64,000 nucleotides of DNA, taken from assembly GCA_963422685.1 (NCBI GenBank), contig OY730442.1, forward strand, positions 1,860,001 through 1,924,000, written 5' to 3'. Below the pieces are notes generated by a model that saw only the letters and a list, made by a program, of their open reading frames with translations, was not told the origin of the DNA and searched no databases. Positions 36,380-44,903 of the stretch are shown here, one piece after another. Within the stretch, counting starts at the first letter, position 1. Each line of letters begins with the position of its first letter. The stretch comes from Spongiihabitans sp963422685 (GTDB lineage Bacteria > Pseudomonadota > Gammaproteobacteria > Arenicellales > Poriferihabitantaceae). The position numbers and the translations under genes were made by a program.

Positions 36380-36931
36380 ATGCTGTCCCAAATCCCTAAC
36401 TTTCTTACCCTGGCCCGTATAGCGGCCTGCCCCATTCTGGTTTTGCTGCTGCACAACGGCAATTATGCAATGGCTTTGGTGCTGTTTGTTGCGGCCGGCA
36501 TCACCGATGGCCTGGATGGTTATATTGCCAAGCGCTTTGATTGCACCTCCAATTTTGGTGCCGTGTTGGACCCGGTGGCGGACAAGCTGCTCATCGGCAG
36601 CGCTTATATCATGCTGGCGGTGCTTGGAGACCTCCCTTTCTGGCTGCTGATCGTAGTCATGTTCCGGGACCTGGTGATTGTGGTGGGGTATTTTATATTT
36701 GTGATGATGGGGGCTGAGGTTCCCATGCGCCCCACCTACAGCAGCAAGGTAAATACTTTCGTGCAGATTTCACTGGTGGTGGCGGTGCTGTTGGAGAAGG
36801 CTTCGGCTCTGCATATTTCGCTGGTCCTCAACGGATTGATTATCGGCGTACTCGTCACTACCGTTATCAGCGGCATCCAGTATGTCTGGCAATGGGGCAT
36901 TCGCCAGGAATTTGACGGCAGCGTAAAGTAA
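36380..36931 (+). CDS. CDP-alcohol phosphatidyltransferase family protein (PgsA-like)
   Basis: Integral membrane enzyme of 183 residues that transfers a phosphatidyl group from CDP-diacylglycerol to an alcohol. The catalytic motif D-x2-D-G-x2-A-(R)-x8-G-x3-D-x3-D is present as DGLDGYIAK...GAVLDPVAD, with Lys where the consensus has Arg. Four or five hydrophobic segments are visible. It could be a second phosphatidylglycerophosphate synthase or act on another alcohol; sequence alone does not decide. The ATG of hda overlaps its stop codon by one base, suggesting one operon. Confidence 0.85.
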   Translation: MLSQIPNFLTLARIAACPILVLLLHNGNYAMALVLFVAAGITDGLDGYIAKRFDCTSNFGAVLDPVADKLLIGSAYIMLAVLGDLPFWLLIVVMFRDLVIVVGYFIFVMMGAEVPMRPTYSSKVNTFVQISLVVAVLLEKASALHISLVLNGLIIGVLVTTVISGIQYVWQWGIRQEFDGSVK

Positions 36932-37614
36932 TGGCGCGGCAAACCGTTATTCCCGTTGCGGTGGACGATGGCGCTGGTCTGGACAGTTTTTATGGCGCAC
37001 AGAATCAGTTGTTACTCGGGGAGCTGAGACGACTGCTGTGTGGCAAGCGGGCCAGACCGGTGCTTTATCTCTGGGGGGAAAGCGGCTGTGGCAAGACCCA
37101 TCTGCTGGATGCCTGCTGCATTGCAGCGCGGGACACCGGACGTAAGAATTTTTACATTGCGCTTAAACAGGGTCATGCGCAGCTTGGCGGACTGGTGGTC
37201 CACCGCGATACATTGATTTGCATCGATGATTTGCACCAGGCGCGGGGATGCGCCCGAACACAAAAGCAAATATTTTCGCTGTATGAAAATGTCATGAATG
37301 CAGGAGGTGGGATTATTGTCAGTGGAAATGCACCCCTTGTGGCAATCGGCCTGGCGCTGAAAGATCTCGAATCCCGATTGGCAAGCGGCGGCATATTTAA
37401 TCTAGGTATGCTGAATGACGATGAAAAACGCATCGCATTAAAACTACGGGCCAAACAGCGCGGCTTTTCGCTGGAGGATAATGTGGTTGAATTTATCATG
37501 TCCCATTGTCGGCGCGACACCCGATCTTTATTCGGGCTGCTCGACAAACTGGACGGTGCTTCATTGCAGGCCCAGCGCAAAATCACTATTCCCTTCGTAA
37601 GCTCTTTACTATAG
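36931..37614 (+). CDS. hda: DnaA regulatory inactivator Hda
   Basis: AAA+ protein related to the DnaA ATPase domain (227 residues). With the DNA-loaded beta clamp it stimulates hydrolysis of DnaA-ATP after initiation. It shows Walker A WGESGCGKTHLL, Walker B ICIDDLHQARG, sensor-region SGNAPL, and the arginine-finger region LESRLASGGIFNLG. The N-terminal clamp-binding peptide expected near residues 1-15 is not obvious. It overlaps the convergent WrbA-like gene by 6 bp. Confidence 0.93.
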   Translation: MARQTVIPVAVDDGAGLDSFYGAQNQLLLGELRRLLCGKRARPVLYLWGESGCGKTHLLDACCIAARDTGRKNFYIALKQGHAQLGGLVVHRDTLICIDDLHQARGCARTQKQIFSLYENVMNAGGGIIVSGNAPLVAIGLALKDLESRLASGGIFNLGMLNDDEKRIALKLRAKQRGFSLEDNVVEFIMSHCRRDTRSLFGLLDKLDGASLQAQRKITIPFVSSLL

Positions 37615-38211
37615 CGGTTTATTCCGCAGGGCGTGTGCGCAATTCGCCACCCGGCGCCCAAGGATTTCCGCCAGCGTTTTTTCTGTGGTTGAAATTGGAT
37701 TGTTATTTTCGCCGCCGGCGACATGACTCGCACCATAGGGTGTGCCGCCGGAATCGGTGTGGCTTAATGGCGTGTTACTGAACGGAATGCCGACCATGAT
37801 CATGCCATGATGGATGAGAGGCAGCATCATGGACAGCAAGGTGCTTTCCTGGCCGCCGTGCATGCTGGAGGATGATGTGAATACGCCGGCCGGCTTGTCC
37901 ATCAGCGTGCCGCTTAGCCACTGCGGTGCGGTTTGATCGAAAAAATATTTCAATGGTGATGCGATCGTGCCGAATCGTGTCGGGCTGCCGAGGATTAATC
38001 CGGCGCAGTTTTCAAGATCCTCTGGCACGGCATATATATCGCCGCTTTCGGCAATGTCGCTGGCGGTTGCTTCACAGACCGTGGACACCGTCGGCACTGT
38101 GCGCATTACCGCCTCGCACTGAGCCACGCTCTCCACTCCCCGGCCAACGTGTTTTGCCAGCCCGGTGACCGAGCCGTGGCGACTGTAATACAGAATCAGT
38201 ATCCTGTTCAC
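37609..38211 (-). CDS. WrbA-like NAD(P)H:quinone oxidoreductase
   Basis: Flavodoxin-fold FMN enzyme, 200 residues, reducing quinones by two electrons. The FMN phosphate loop is YYSRHGSVTGLAKHVGRGVE. LILGSPTRFGTIASPLKYFFDQT and the SSSSMHGGQESTLLSMMLPLIHHGMI region are typical of WrbA, including the GGTPYGASHVAG segment. It is placed 3' to hda and its start overlaps the end of argF by 4 bp, so it may be read with argF from upstream. Confidence 0.93.
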   Translation of the reverse strand: MNRILILYYSRHGSVTGLAKHVGRGVESVAQCEAVMRTVPTVSTVCEATASDIAESGDIYAVPEDLENCAGLILGSPTRFGTIASPLKYFFDQTAPQWLSGTLMDKPAGVFTSSSSMHGGQESTLLSMMLPLIHHGMIMVGIPFSNTPLSHTDSGGTPYGASHVAGGENNNPISTTEKTLAEILGRRVANCAHALRNKPL

Positions 38212-39119
38212 TGGTTGTTCAGCAGCAGGAATTCCATTAATGCCTTTTGCCCGTGCAAGCGATTTTCGGCTTCATCCCAGATAAGGCTTTGCGCACCATC
38301 GATCACTTCGGCCGTCACCTCGCTGCCTCGATACGCGGGCAGGCAGTGCATGAAAACAGCATCATGCGCCGCATGATTCATCAGGTTCTGGTCCACGCGA
38401 TAATCGCCGAAAATTTTCGCCCGGCTTTGTTGGTCTTTTTCAAAGCCCATGCCCGACCAGGTATCGGTTACCACCAGGGCCGCACCGTTCGCCGCCGCTT
38501 TGGGGTCGTCGGTAAGCACAATATTGTCTGCGCAGTCTTCGGTCAGATTTTTTTCTGGCCGATGATCTTTCGGTGTGGCGATATGCAGATGGAAGTCCAG
38601 TTGCCGTGCGGCATTCATCCAGGAATGACAAACGTTATTGCCGTCGCCAATCCAGGCAATTTTCTTGCCCGCAATGTCGCCGCGGTGTTCGGTAAATGTC
38701 TGTATGTCAGCCAGTAGCTGGCAGGGATGGTTGAAATCTGACAGGCCGTTTATGACCGGAATGGAAGCATACTGCGCCATCTTTTCTATACGCTCATGCC
38801 GACTGGTTCGCATGATGATCAGGCTGGCCATGCGCGACAGCACCCGAGCCGTATCTTCCAGCGATTCCCCCCGACCAATATGGGTATCCGATGGCGCAAG
38901 AAAAATCGAATGTCCGCCGAATTGGGCAACGCCGGTCTCGAAAGACACCCGGGTGCGGGTGGAAGATTTTTCGAAAACCAGTACGGCGCAGCGATTTTGC
39001 ATCAGTGTTGACGCTATGCCTGAGCGCAGTTCGGCCTTCAATTCCATGGCGCGCGCAATGATCACCCGAAGTTCATCGGGGGTTAAATCCATTAATGTCA
39101 GAAAATGTCGAATTGCCAT
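38208..39119 (-). CDS. argF: ornithine carbamoyltransferase
   Basis: Makes citrulline from ornithine and carbamoyl phosphate in arginine synthesis. The 303-residue product has the carbamoyl-phosphate loop SSTRTRVSFE, GRGESLEDTARVLSRM, HPCQLLADIQT, the ornithine/zinc-proximal DTWSGMGFE, and HCLPAYRGSEVT. It is divergent from argG across 176 bp, an uncommon adjacency that places two consecutive steps side by side. A terminator-like hairpin lies in the leader. Confidence 0.97.
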   Translation of the reverse strand: MAIRHFLTLMDLTPDELRVIIARAMELKAELRSGIASTLMQNRCAVLVFEKSSTRTRVSFETGVAQFGGHSIFLAPSDTHIGRGESLEDTARVLSRMASLIIMRTSRHERIEKMAQYASIPVINGLSDFNHPCQLLADIQTFTEHRGDIAGKKIAWIGDGNNVCHSWMNAARQLDFHLHIATPKDHRPEKNLTEDCADNIVLTDDPKAAANGAALVVTDTWSGMGFEKDQQSRAKIFGDYRVDQNLMNHAAHDAVFMHCLPAYRGSEVTAEVIDGAQSLIWDEAENRLHGQKALMEFLLLNNQ

Positions 39120-39156
39120 TGCATCTGGCCGGATGTTAGTGAAACAAGACGCCGGT

Positions 39157-39187
39157 AAAATAAAAAGGCGCCGAATGGGTTGGCGCC
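39157..39187 (-). terminator. terminator-like hairpin in the argF leader
   Basis: On the minus strand GGCGCC pairs with GGCGCC, extended by AA with UC wobble, around a short loop, then runs straight into TTTTTATTTT. It points toward argF and ends about 38 bp before its ATG. No minus-strand gene precedes it, so it is either an attenuator within the argF leader or a stop for antisense transcription from argG. Confidence 0.55.
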
Positions 39188-39228
39188 AGTTGGACGGTTA
39201 GTTTACTTAAACGATGAAAAATTTCCAG

Positions 39229-39237
39229 TGATATAAT
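39229..39237 (+). promoter_or_regulatory. candidate extended -10 promoter for argG
   Basis: TGATATAAT is a perfect extended -10 (TGn plus TATAAT), 59 bp upstream of the argG ATG. No convincing -35 lies at standard spacing. No ArgR box of the TGAAT-N4-ATTCA type is visible in this gap. Confidence 0.55.
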
Positions 39238-39295
39238 TTGTACGTTCCCCTGCCAACTACCTTTTACACTCACTTACTCATTAAGCGAACTGAAA

Positions 39296-40510
39296 ATGTC
39301 CGAGATAAAAAAAGCGGTGCTGGCCTATTCCGGCGGACTGGACACCTCGATTATTATGAAATGGCTGCAGGATCAATATAATTGCGAAGTGGTTACCTTC
39401 ACCGCAGATATTGGGCAGGGCGAAGACCTTGAATCCGCTCGAATAAAAGCGCAAAAATATGGCATCAGGCAAATATTTATCGAAGATTTAAAAGAGGAAT
39501 TTGCCAGCGACTATGTGTTCCCGATGTTTCGCGCCAATACGCTGTATGAAGGAGAATATTTGCTGGGGACGGCCATTGCGCGCCCTTTGATCGCAAAGTA
39601 TCTGGTAGAAACCGCGAATAAAACCGGTGCCGACGCCATCGCCCACGGCGCCACCGGAAAAGGCAATGACCAGGTGCGCTTTGAACTGTCGGCCTATGCG
39701 TTAAATCCCGGGATTAAAATCATCGCACCCTGGCGGGAATGGGAGCTTGATTCTCGGGAAAAGCTGATGGCCTATGCGCAAACCCATGGCATTGCAGTCG
39801 AAAAGAAACGCGATGGCGGTTCGCCCTATTCGATAGATGCCAACCTGCTGCATATTTCCCATGAAGGCGGCGAATTGGAGAATCCCTGGAATATCCCGGA
39901 CGACCAGGCCTGGAGCTGGACCGTCTCGCCGATGGATGCGCCGGATGCGCCGCAGGAACTGGTGCTGGGATTTACCAAAGGCGATGTCAGCGCCATTGAC
40001 GGCAAGAATTTATCGCCGGCTGAGGTCATTACCACACTCAACCGGCTGGGTTCAAGGCATGGCATCGGTCGCGCAGATATTGTCGAGAATCGATATGTGG
40101 GCATGAAAAACAGAGGCTGCTACGAAACCCCTGGCGGAACAATTATGCTGAAAGCGCACCGCGCCATGGAATCGCTGACCCTGGACAGGGAAGTCGGGCA
40201 TCTGAAAGATGAACTCATGCCCCGCTATGCAAAGCTGATTTATAATGGCTATTGGTTCAGCCCGGAACGACTGATGATGCAAACCATGATCGATGCCTCC
40301 CAAGAGTCGGTCAACGGCGAAGTAAAATTGCGCCTGTACAAGGGCAATGTGGATGTTTTGGGTCGGCAGTCCGCAACGGATTCATTATTTGATGAAAAAA
40401 TCGTCACCTTTGAAGAGGATGCGGGCGCCTACGATCAATCCGATGCCACTGGATTTATTCGGCTCAATGCGCTGCGTCTGCGTATTGCAGCCACCCGTAA
40501 AAACGGATAA
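39296..40510 (+). CDS. argG: argininosuccinate synthase
   Basis: Condenses citrulline and aspartate with ATP. The 404-residue product belongs to the short (type 1) family with the N-terminal P-loop AYSGGLDTSIIMKWL, ATGKGNDQVRFE, KRDGGSPYSIDANLLHIS and the C-terminal QSATDSLFDEKI. It is divergent from argF. A 50-bp gap follows before the glycosyltransferase gene. Confidence 0.97.
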   Translation: MSEIKKAVLAYSGGLDTSIIMKWLQDQYNCEVVTFTADIGQGEDLESARIKAQKYGIRQIFIEDLKEEFASDYVFPMFRANTLYEGEYLLGTAIARPLIAKYLVETANKTGADAIAHGATGKGNDQVRFELSAYALNPGIKIIAPWREWELDSREKLMAYAQTHGIAVEKKRDGGSPYSIDANLLHISHEGGELENPWNIPDDQAWSWTVSPMDAPDAPQELVLGFTKGDVSAIDGKNLSPAEVITTLNRLGSRHGIGRADIVENRYVGMKNRGCYETPGGTIMLKAHRAMESLTLDREVGHLKDELMPRYAKLIYNGYWFSPERLMMQTMIDASQESVNGEVKLRLYKGNVDVLGRQSATDSLFDEKIVTFEEDAGAYDQSDATGFIRLNALRLRIAATRKNG

Positions 40511-40560
40511 GAAATTCGGACCTGAATGATTATCCGGCTTGATCACCTTGCCAGATTATT

Positions 40561-41277
40561 ATGACAGCCGCCTCGTTGATCTCGATTATCGTTCCGCTAT
40601 ACAACGAGGGACGCAACATGGTTGAGCTGGTTGCACATTTGCATTCGCTGGAAGGGCTGCATGAGGCAATTTTAGTGGATGCCGGCAATCAGCCAGAGTC
40701 GAAATCCATAGCCGCCGAATCCATACAGGCTGTTCAGCATTCAGCCAGTATTCGGTATATTTCCAGCAATCAGGCGGGGCGCGGGCTGCAAATGAATCTG
40801 GGGGCAAAATATGCCAGGGGCGAGATACTGGTTTTCCTGCACTGCGATACCCGCTTGCCTGTGGACGCCATGAACCTGATTCGGCAGTCCATCGGCCGCG
40901 GTAAAGACTGGGGTCGATTCGACCTGTCGGTGGATGCCAAAGGGCTGATTTATCGGCTGATTGAGCGGATGATCAATCTGCGTTCGAGAATTCGTCCAAT
41001 TGCGACCGGCGATCAGGCTTTGTTTGTGACCACCGGGCTATTCAAAAAATGCGGAGGGTATCCGCAAATAGCGCTGATGGAAGATATTGCAATTTGTAAA
41101 CGGTTCAACCGGTACTCAAGACCCGGTTTGATCACTGAAAATGTGATGACATCGGCGCGGCGCTGGCGAAACGTCGGCGCACTTAAAACCATATGGCTAA
41201 TGTGGAAGTTGCGTTTGCTGTTTTGGTTGGGGGTGGATGCCACCCGGCTGGCGCGCATGTATGGCAATGAGCGCTGA
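40561..41277 (+). CDS. TIGR04283-type family 2 glycosyltransferase
   Basis: GT2-fold protein of 238 residues with the start SIIVPLYNEGRNM, GRGLQMNLGAKYARGEILVFLHCDTRLP (donor and metal site) and a C-terminal hydrophobic stretch near LRLLFWLGVD. It matches the family named for arsenosugar biosynthesis (TIGR04283), whose members often pair with the TIGR04282 type found next. No arsenic gene is visible nearby, so an arsenosugar role is not supported beyond the family name. It overlaps the next gene by about 17 bp. Confidence 0.8.
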   Translation: MTAASLISIIVPLYNEGRNMVELVAHLHSLEGLHEAILVDAGNQPESKSIAAESIQAVQHSASIRYISSNQAGRGLQMNLGAKYARGEILVFLHCDTRLPVDAMNLIRQSIGRGKDWGRFDLSVDAKGLIYRLIERMINLRSRIRPIATGDQALFVTTGLFKKCGGYPQIALMEDIAICKRFNRYSRPGLITENVMTSARRWRNVGALKTIWLMWKLRLLFWLGVDATRLARMYGNER

Positions 41278-41905
41278 ATCACCGCTGCCGTTGTACCTGT
41301 TTACCAAAGCGCCGGTTGCCGGTGCAGTGAAAACCCGGATGCAGCCCCACCTGAGTCCTGACCAGTCGGCACGGCTTGCCGCGCTGATGCTGGAACAATC
41401 GGTGGATAAAGTGCGCCGGTTCTGGCCCGGCAGGCTGGTATTGACGGTGACCCCCGGCGTTGCGCATACCGGGTTCCAGGCACTGGCCCGGGAAAATGAT
41501 CTGGCATTGCGCGAGCAGACTGCGGGAGACCTTGGCCAGCGGTTGTTATACGTCCTTCGCAATGGCGTTGAACAGTATGGTGGTGCGGCGGTAATGGGTT
41601 GCGATGTGCCGCAGATAACCCGGGAGATTTTAACCGCAGCGCATCGCTGCATTGTACAGGGCGTCAATGTGATTGGCCCGGCCAGCGATGGCGGGTTTTA
41701 TATATTGGGGTTGACTCGTTTCAATGACAAAATTTTTGATCGGGTTGTCTGGGGGGGAAGCGCGGTGTTGTCCCGGGTGTGTGAAAATTTTCAATACCTG
41801 GATATGTCGTTGCATTACCTCGCCGAATTAAGGGATATTGATCGTCAGGAGGATTTGATCTGGCTGGCCCGGCAGGATAAAAAGTACCAGGACTTTGTTC
41901 ACTGA
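41261..41905 (+). CDS. TIGR04282-type (DUF2064) nucleotidyl/glycosyltransferase
   Basis: GT-A-like protein of 214 residues: LYLFTKAPVAGAVKTRMQPHLS at the N terminus and MGCDVPQITREIL plus GPASDGGFYILGL later are the DUF2064 signatures. They resemble MobA/CofC-type nucleotidyltransferases as much as glycosyltransferases. ATG codons at 41261 and 41267 are both suitable starts, each overlapping the preceding gene. The two proteins are usually encoded as a pair, and here they precede an LPS-type acyltransferase and a GT9 enzyme. Confidence 0.8.
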   Translation: MAMSAESPLPLYLFTKAPVAGAVKTRMQPHLSPDQSARLAALMLEQSVDKVRRFWPGRLVLTVTPGVAHTGFQALARENDLALREQTAGDLGQRLLYVLRNGVEQYGGAAVMGCDVPQITREILTAAHRCIVQGVNVIGPASDGGFYILGLTRFNDKIFDRVVWGGSAVLSRVCENFQYLDMSLHYLAELRDIDRQEDLIWLARQDKKYQDFVH

Positions 41906-41937
41906 GCCGCCATAATCCTGCGCCCGCAATCAGATTT

Positions 41938-42879
41938 ATGCGCAAACATCATCCATCAACCGAGCCTTTTCGTCTGCAGTTTTTACACTGGAAGTATTGG
42001 GGCACATGGAGTTTGTTCGCATTGTTGTGGGCGGTCATGTGGTTGCCGAGAAAGTGGATAATGAAGTTGGGGGCGCTGGTCGGAGATCAAATCAGAATGC
42101 GCAATGCCAAGCGCCGGCACATTGCTGAAGTGAATATTCGATTGTGTTTTCCGGATTTGCCGGCGGCGCAGCGAGCGCAAATGGTAATTGACCATTTTAG
42201 ATGTTACGGCTGCGGGCTGGTGGACATGGGCTTGATCATGATGGGAACCCGGACACGCATCGCGAAGTATTGCGAGATTCGGGGATTTGAACATATTGAG
42301 GCATTGTCCGGTTCCAGAAAAGGCATTGTGATTACCTATCACACCACCACCCAGGATATGTGCGGCATCTCGTTGCTGAGTGGAGTTGATCTGGTGTCGA
42401 TGATGAAGCGGGATAAAAACCCATTGCTGAACTGGTTTATATATCGGTCCAGAACACGCTATAAAAGAATAAACATGCTGATGCGCGAACAGGGTTTGCG
42501 CGGGATAATTGCGGGCATAAACCAGGGGCGGGTCTGTTATTTTCTGCCTGACGAGGATTTCGGGGTGGGCAGGCATACGGTATTCGCGCCTTTTTTCGGG
42601 CAGCAGCGCGCTACGTTGAACACCGTCAGTCGAATCGCAAAAATATCGGGCGCGGTGATTCTGCCCGGTATTTGCAGGTTGAATCGGCAAACGGGTCGAT
42701 ATTGCACCACTGTGCTGCCTGCGCTGGATAATTTTCCTTCGGGCGATTATGCGCAAGATGCAGCCAGGATGAACCAGGCGATGGAAAAATTGATTTTGGA
42801 GATGCCCGAGCAATATCTTTGGACATTCAGATGGTTCCGCACCCGGGCGGATGGAAAACCTGACCCCTATGAGTGGTAA
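41938..42879 (+). CDS. LpxL/HtrB-type lipid A late acyltransferase
   Basis: Inner-membrane acyltransferase of 313 residues. One N-terminal membrane segment (WSLFALLWAVMWLP) is followed by the catalytic HX4D motif as HTTTQD (about residue 139). Downstream are FLPDEDFGVGRHTVFAPFFG, and ILPGICRL, typical of the family that adds secondary acyl chains to lipid A. The C terminus WTFRWFRTRADG matches the usual W-x-(H/F)-R-F-K-T-R end. Its exact acyl-chain or position specificity cannot be told. It is on the same strand as the following GT9 gene, 24 bp apart. Confidence 0.88.
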   Translation: MRKHHPSTEPFRLQFLHWKYWGTWSLFALLWAVMWLPRKWIMKLGALVGDQIRMRNAKRRHIAEVNIRLCFPDLPAAQRAQMVIDHFRCYGCGLVDMGLIMMGTRTRIAKYCEIRGFEHIEALSGSRKGIVITYHTTTQDMCGISLLSGVDLVSMMKRDKNPLLNWFIYRSRTRYKRINMLMREQGLRGIIAGINQGRVCYFLPDEDFGVGRHTVFAPFFGQQRATLNTVSRIAKISGAVILPGICRLNRQTGRYCTTVLPALDNFPSGDYAQDAARMNQAMEKLILEMPEQYLWTFRWFRTRADGKPDPYEW

Positions 42880-42903
42880 TCAGGTGGGTGCATATACTTC
42901 GGG

Positions 42904-43914
42904 ATGAATATTCTGGTGATAAAACAAACCTCGCTGGGCGATGTGCTGCATGCCAGCGGGCATATTCGTGCGATTAAAAACCAGTATCCCGACAGCCATC
43001 TGGTGCTGCTGACCGCCACCACTTCTGCGGATATTTATCGACACAACCCCCGGGTTGATGAGCTGATTCTGGTGGACTGGTATGGATTCAAGCAAAACTG
43101 GTACAGAAAGCCGCTCTGGGCAGTAAACAAAATGAAGAATGCGCTGACCCGCGTTCGAAAACGCAAGTTCGAGCTGGCGATTGATTTGCAGGGGCTGGGC
43201 AGGTCGGTATTGTTTCTGTACGGCGCACGGGCGGAGCGCAAGGTGGTGAAGGGTCGCTGGTGGGGGTTGCAGAGTTATAGAAACAAACAATTGCACGCCA
43301 TTAAAGAGATGGATAATGTGTTATCAGTCGCCGGCATTGCGGTGGGTGATACTTCAATGGAGTTTCCCGCCGGTGAATACGCCGCCGCGGTCATAGACGA
43401 TTTGCTTTTGGAAATAAACCCCCGCAGCAAACCGGTTTTGCTCATCAGCCCGTATTCGCGATGGCCTGCAAAAGACTGGCCCATAGATAATTACATGCAG
43501 GTGGGCAATGCCGTATCGGATATTTATCAAGTGGTGTTTACCGGCTCGCCCGAGCGCAAACAAGACATTGACCAGGCGCTGACAAGCGCTCGGTGCGAAG
43601 AATCGGTTAGCGTGGCGGGAGAGTTATCCCTGCCTGAATTTGCTGAACTCACCGGTCGCGCCAGCCTGATGTTGACCGGTGACAGTTTTCCGATGCACGT
43701 CGCGAGCGCAAAAAAAACCCCGGTGATTGCATTATTCGGACCGACCAATGAAGCGAAAGTCGGTCCTTTGGGGGATAGACCCGAAAATCGTGGCCGGGTC
43801 ATACGCGCACCAGACTGCCATGTTTGCTATAGAAAGCATTGTCCGCACTATTGTCTGTCACGACTGAATCCGGCTGAAGTTATCCGGGCCATACATGAAT
43901 TTGTGCGCCATTAG
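42904..43914 (+). CDS. GT9-family glycosyltransferase (heptosyltransferase-like)
   Basis: GT-B enzyme of 336 residues resembling WaaC/WaaF, which add heptose to the LPS inner core. It shows MNILVIKQTSLGDVLHASGHIRAIK, AIDLQGLGRS, the donor-site SPYSRWPAKDWPIDNY and LTGDSFPMHVASAKKTPVIALFGPTN. Position after an LpxL-like acyltransferase fits an LPS role, and ADP-heptose would come from hldD and rfaE1 in this window. The exact acceptor is unknown. A cysteine-rich C-terminal segment (CHVCYRKHCPHYC) is seen in several GT9 members. Confidence 0.88.
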   Translation: MNILVIKQTSLGDVLHASGHIRAIKNQYPDSHLVLLTATTSADIYRHNPRVDELILVDWYGFKQNWYRKPLWAVNKMKNALTRVRKRKFELAIDLQGLGRSVLFLYGARAERKVVKGRWWGLQSYRNKQLHAIKEMDNVLSVAGIAVGDTSMEFPAGEYAAAVIDDLLLEINPRSKPVLLISPYSRWPAKDWPIDNYMQVGNAVSDIYQVVFTGSPERKQDIDQALTSARCEESVSVAGELSLPEFAELTGRASLMLTGDSFPMHVASAKKTPVIALFGPTNEAKVGPLGDRPENRGRVIRAPDCHVCYRKHCPHYCLSRLNPAEVIRAIHEFVRH

Positions 43915-44840
43915 CTCAACATCTGTTCGAATTCTTTCGCGGATTCAGCCGCTTCGCGCTTGAGCCAGCCGCGAAATGCGGCGATTTGCGGTTCATTTTC
44001 CCGTCCATGGGTGCATACTAAAAAGTAAGCCACGTTCGATTTACTTTTTACTTCAGGGAATAGTCTGACCAACCGCCCGGCCTTGACATCATCGAGTACG
44101 TGGGCGCTGCGTGCCAGGGCCACGCCCTGATCATCGATAGCGGCTTGTACGGCCAGGCTGGTCTGGGGAAACTGCGTGCCCTTGGGCATTTTTTTGATCA
44201 CCACCCCGGCATCTTTGAACCAGTCACGCCAGCGCTGCAGGATATCGACAGCACTGCGGCGCAGCAGGGGCAGGGTCAGCAGGTCTTCAGGTTTTTCGGG
44301 CGCCCCGTACTCTTCCAGGAAGTGCGGGCTGCAAACCGGGAACACATATTCCTGCAACAGCGGCTCCTCGAATAGATTCCCCCAGTTTCCATAACCCAGG
44401 CGAATCCCCAGATCGGCATTTTCTGAATCGAAAGAAACCAGTTCGTCCGAAGTGGAAATCCATACATTGATATCCGGGTATTCGTGGTTAAAGTGCCCGA
44501 GTCGCGGCACCAGCCATTTAAATGCAAAAGATTGCAACAGCGTCACCCTGAGGGCGGCGGGACTGTCCCCGGTTTCGCTGAGATCTTCCACAGTCGAAGT
44601 GATACGGCGAATGAAATCCCTGATTACCGGCACCAGCGCATGCCCGGCTTCGGTTAACAACAATCGGCGCCCTGTACGCGCAAACAGCTTTATTCCCCAC
44701 ATTTCTTCGATGTGTTTAATCTGATGACTGATCGCGCTCTGGGTAACGAACAGCTCCTCAGCCGCCCGGGTATAGTTGAGATGCCGCGCCGCCGCCTCAA
44801 GCGCCCGCAGCGCCGCCATGGGTGGAAATCTTATTGCCAT
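43911..44840 (-). CDS. LysR-family regulator, GcvA-like
   Basis: GcvA-subgroup regulator of about 309 residues from ATG 44840 (MAIRFPPMAALRALEAAARHLNYTRAAEELFVTQSAISHQIK). The frame is open 27 bp further, to an ATG that lies inside a perfect palindrome, so 44840 is the preferred start. A winged helix is followed by the substrate-binding domain (LGIRLGYGNWG, PVCSPHF). It is divergent from a 28-residue membrane peptide gene and a DUF1127 remnant, and convergent with the GT9 gene (4-bp overlap). The effector is unknown. Confidence 0.92.
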   Translation of the reverse strand: MAIRFPPMAALRALEAAARHLNYTRAAEELFVTQSAISHQIKHIEEMWGIKLFARTGRRLLLTEAGHALVPVIRDFIRRITSTVEDLSETGDSPAALRVTLLQSFAFKWLVPRLGHFNHEYPDINVWISTSDELVSFDSENADLGIRLGYGNWGNLFEEPLLQEYVFPVCSPHFLEEYGAPEKPEDLLTLPLLRRSAVDILQRWRDWFKDAGVVIKKMPKGTQFPQTSLAVQAAIDDQGVALARSAHVLDDVKAGRLVRLFPEVKSKSNVAYFLVCTHGRENEPQIAAFRGWLKREAAESAKEFEQMLS

Positions 44841-44861
44841 ATTGAAAGCAGTGCAATTTTT

Positions 44862-44885
44862 ATACATGAATATTTATTCATGTAT
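44862..44885. promoter_or_regulatory. perfect interrupted palindrome between LysR gene and small membrane peptide gene
   Basis: ATACATGAATA and TATTCATGTAT are exact inverted repeats around a TT centre, 22 bp upstream of the LysR start. The centre lies about 66 bp before the predicted start of the divergent transcript, the usual place for LysR activation. The inner TGAAT-N4-ATTCA also fits the core of an ArgR box, an alternative reading. Confidence 0.6.
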
Positions 44886-44903
44886 TTGATGAAAAAATTT
44901 CGT

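Noticed and set aside
40561..41905. Arsenosugar biosynthesis as the function of the transferase pair
   Set aside because: Only the family names suggest it; no arsM, arsS or other arsenic gene is seen, and the neighbours are envelope enzymes.
41983..42813. 276-codon open frame opposite the LpxL-like gene
   Set aside because: It is the antisense of a convincing acyltransferase, has no ribosome binding site and its protein is rich in His, Arg and Pro as expected of a shadow frame.
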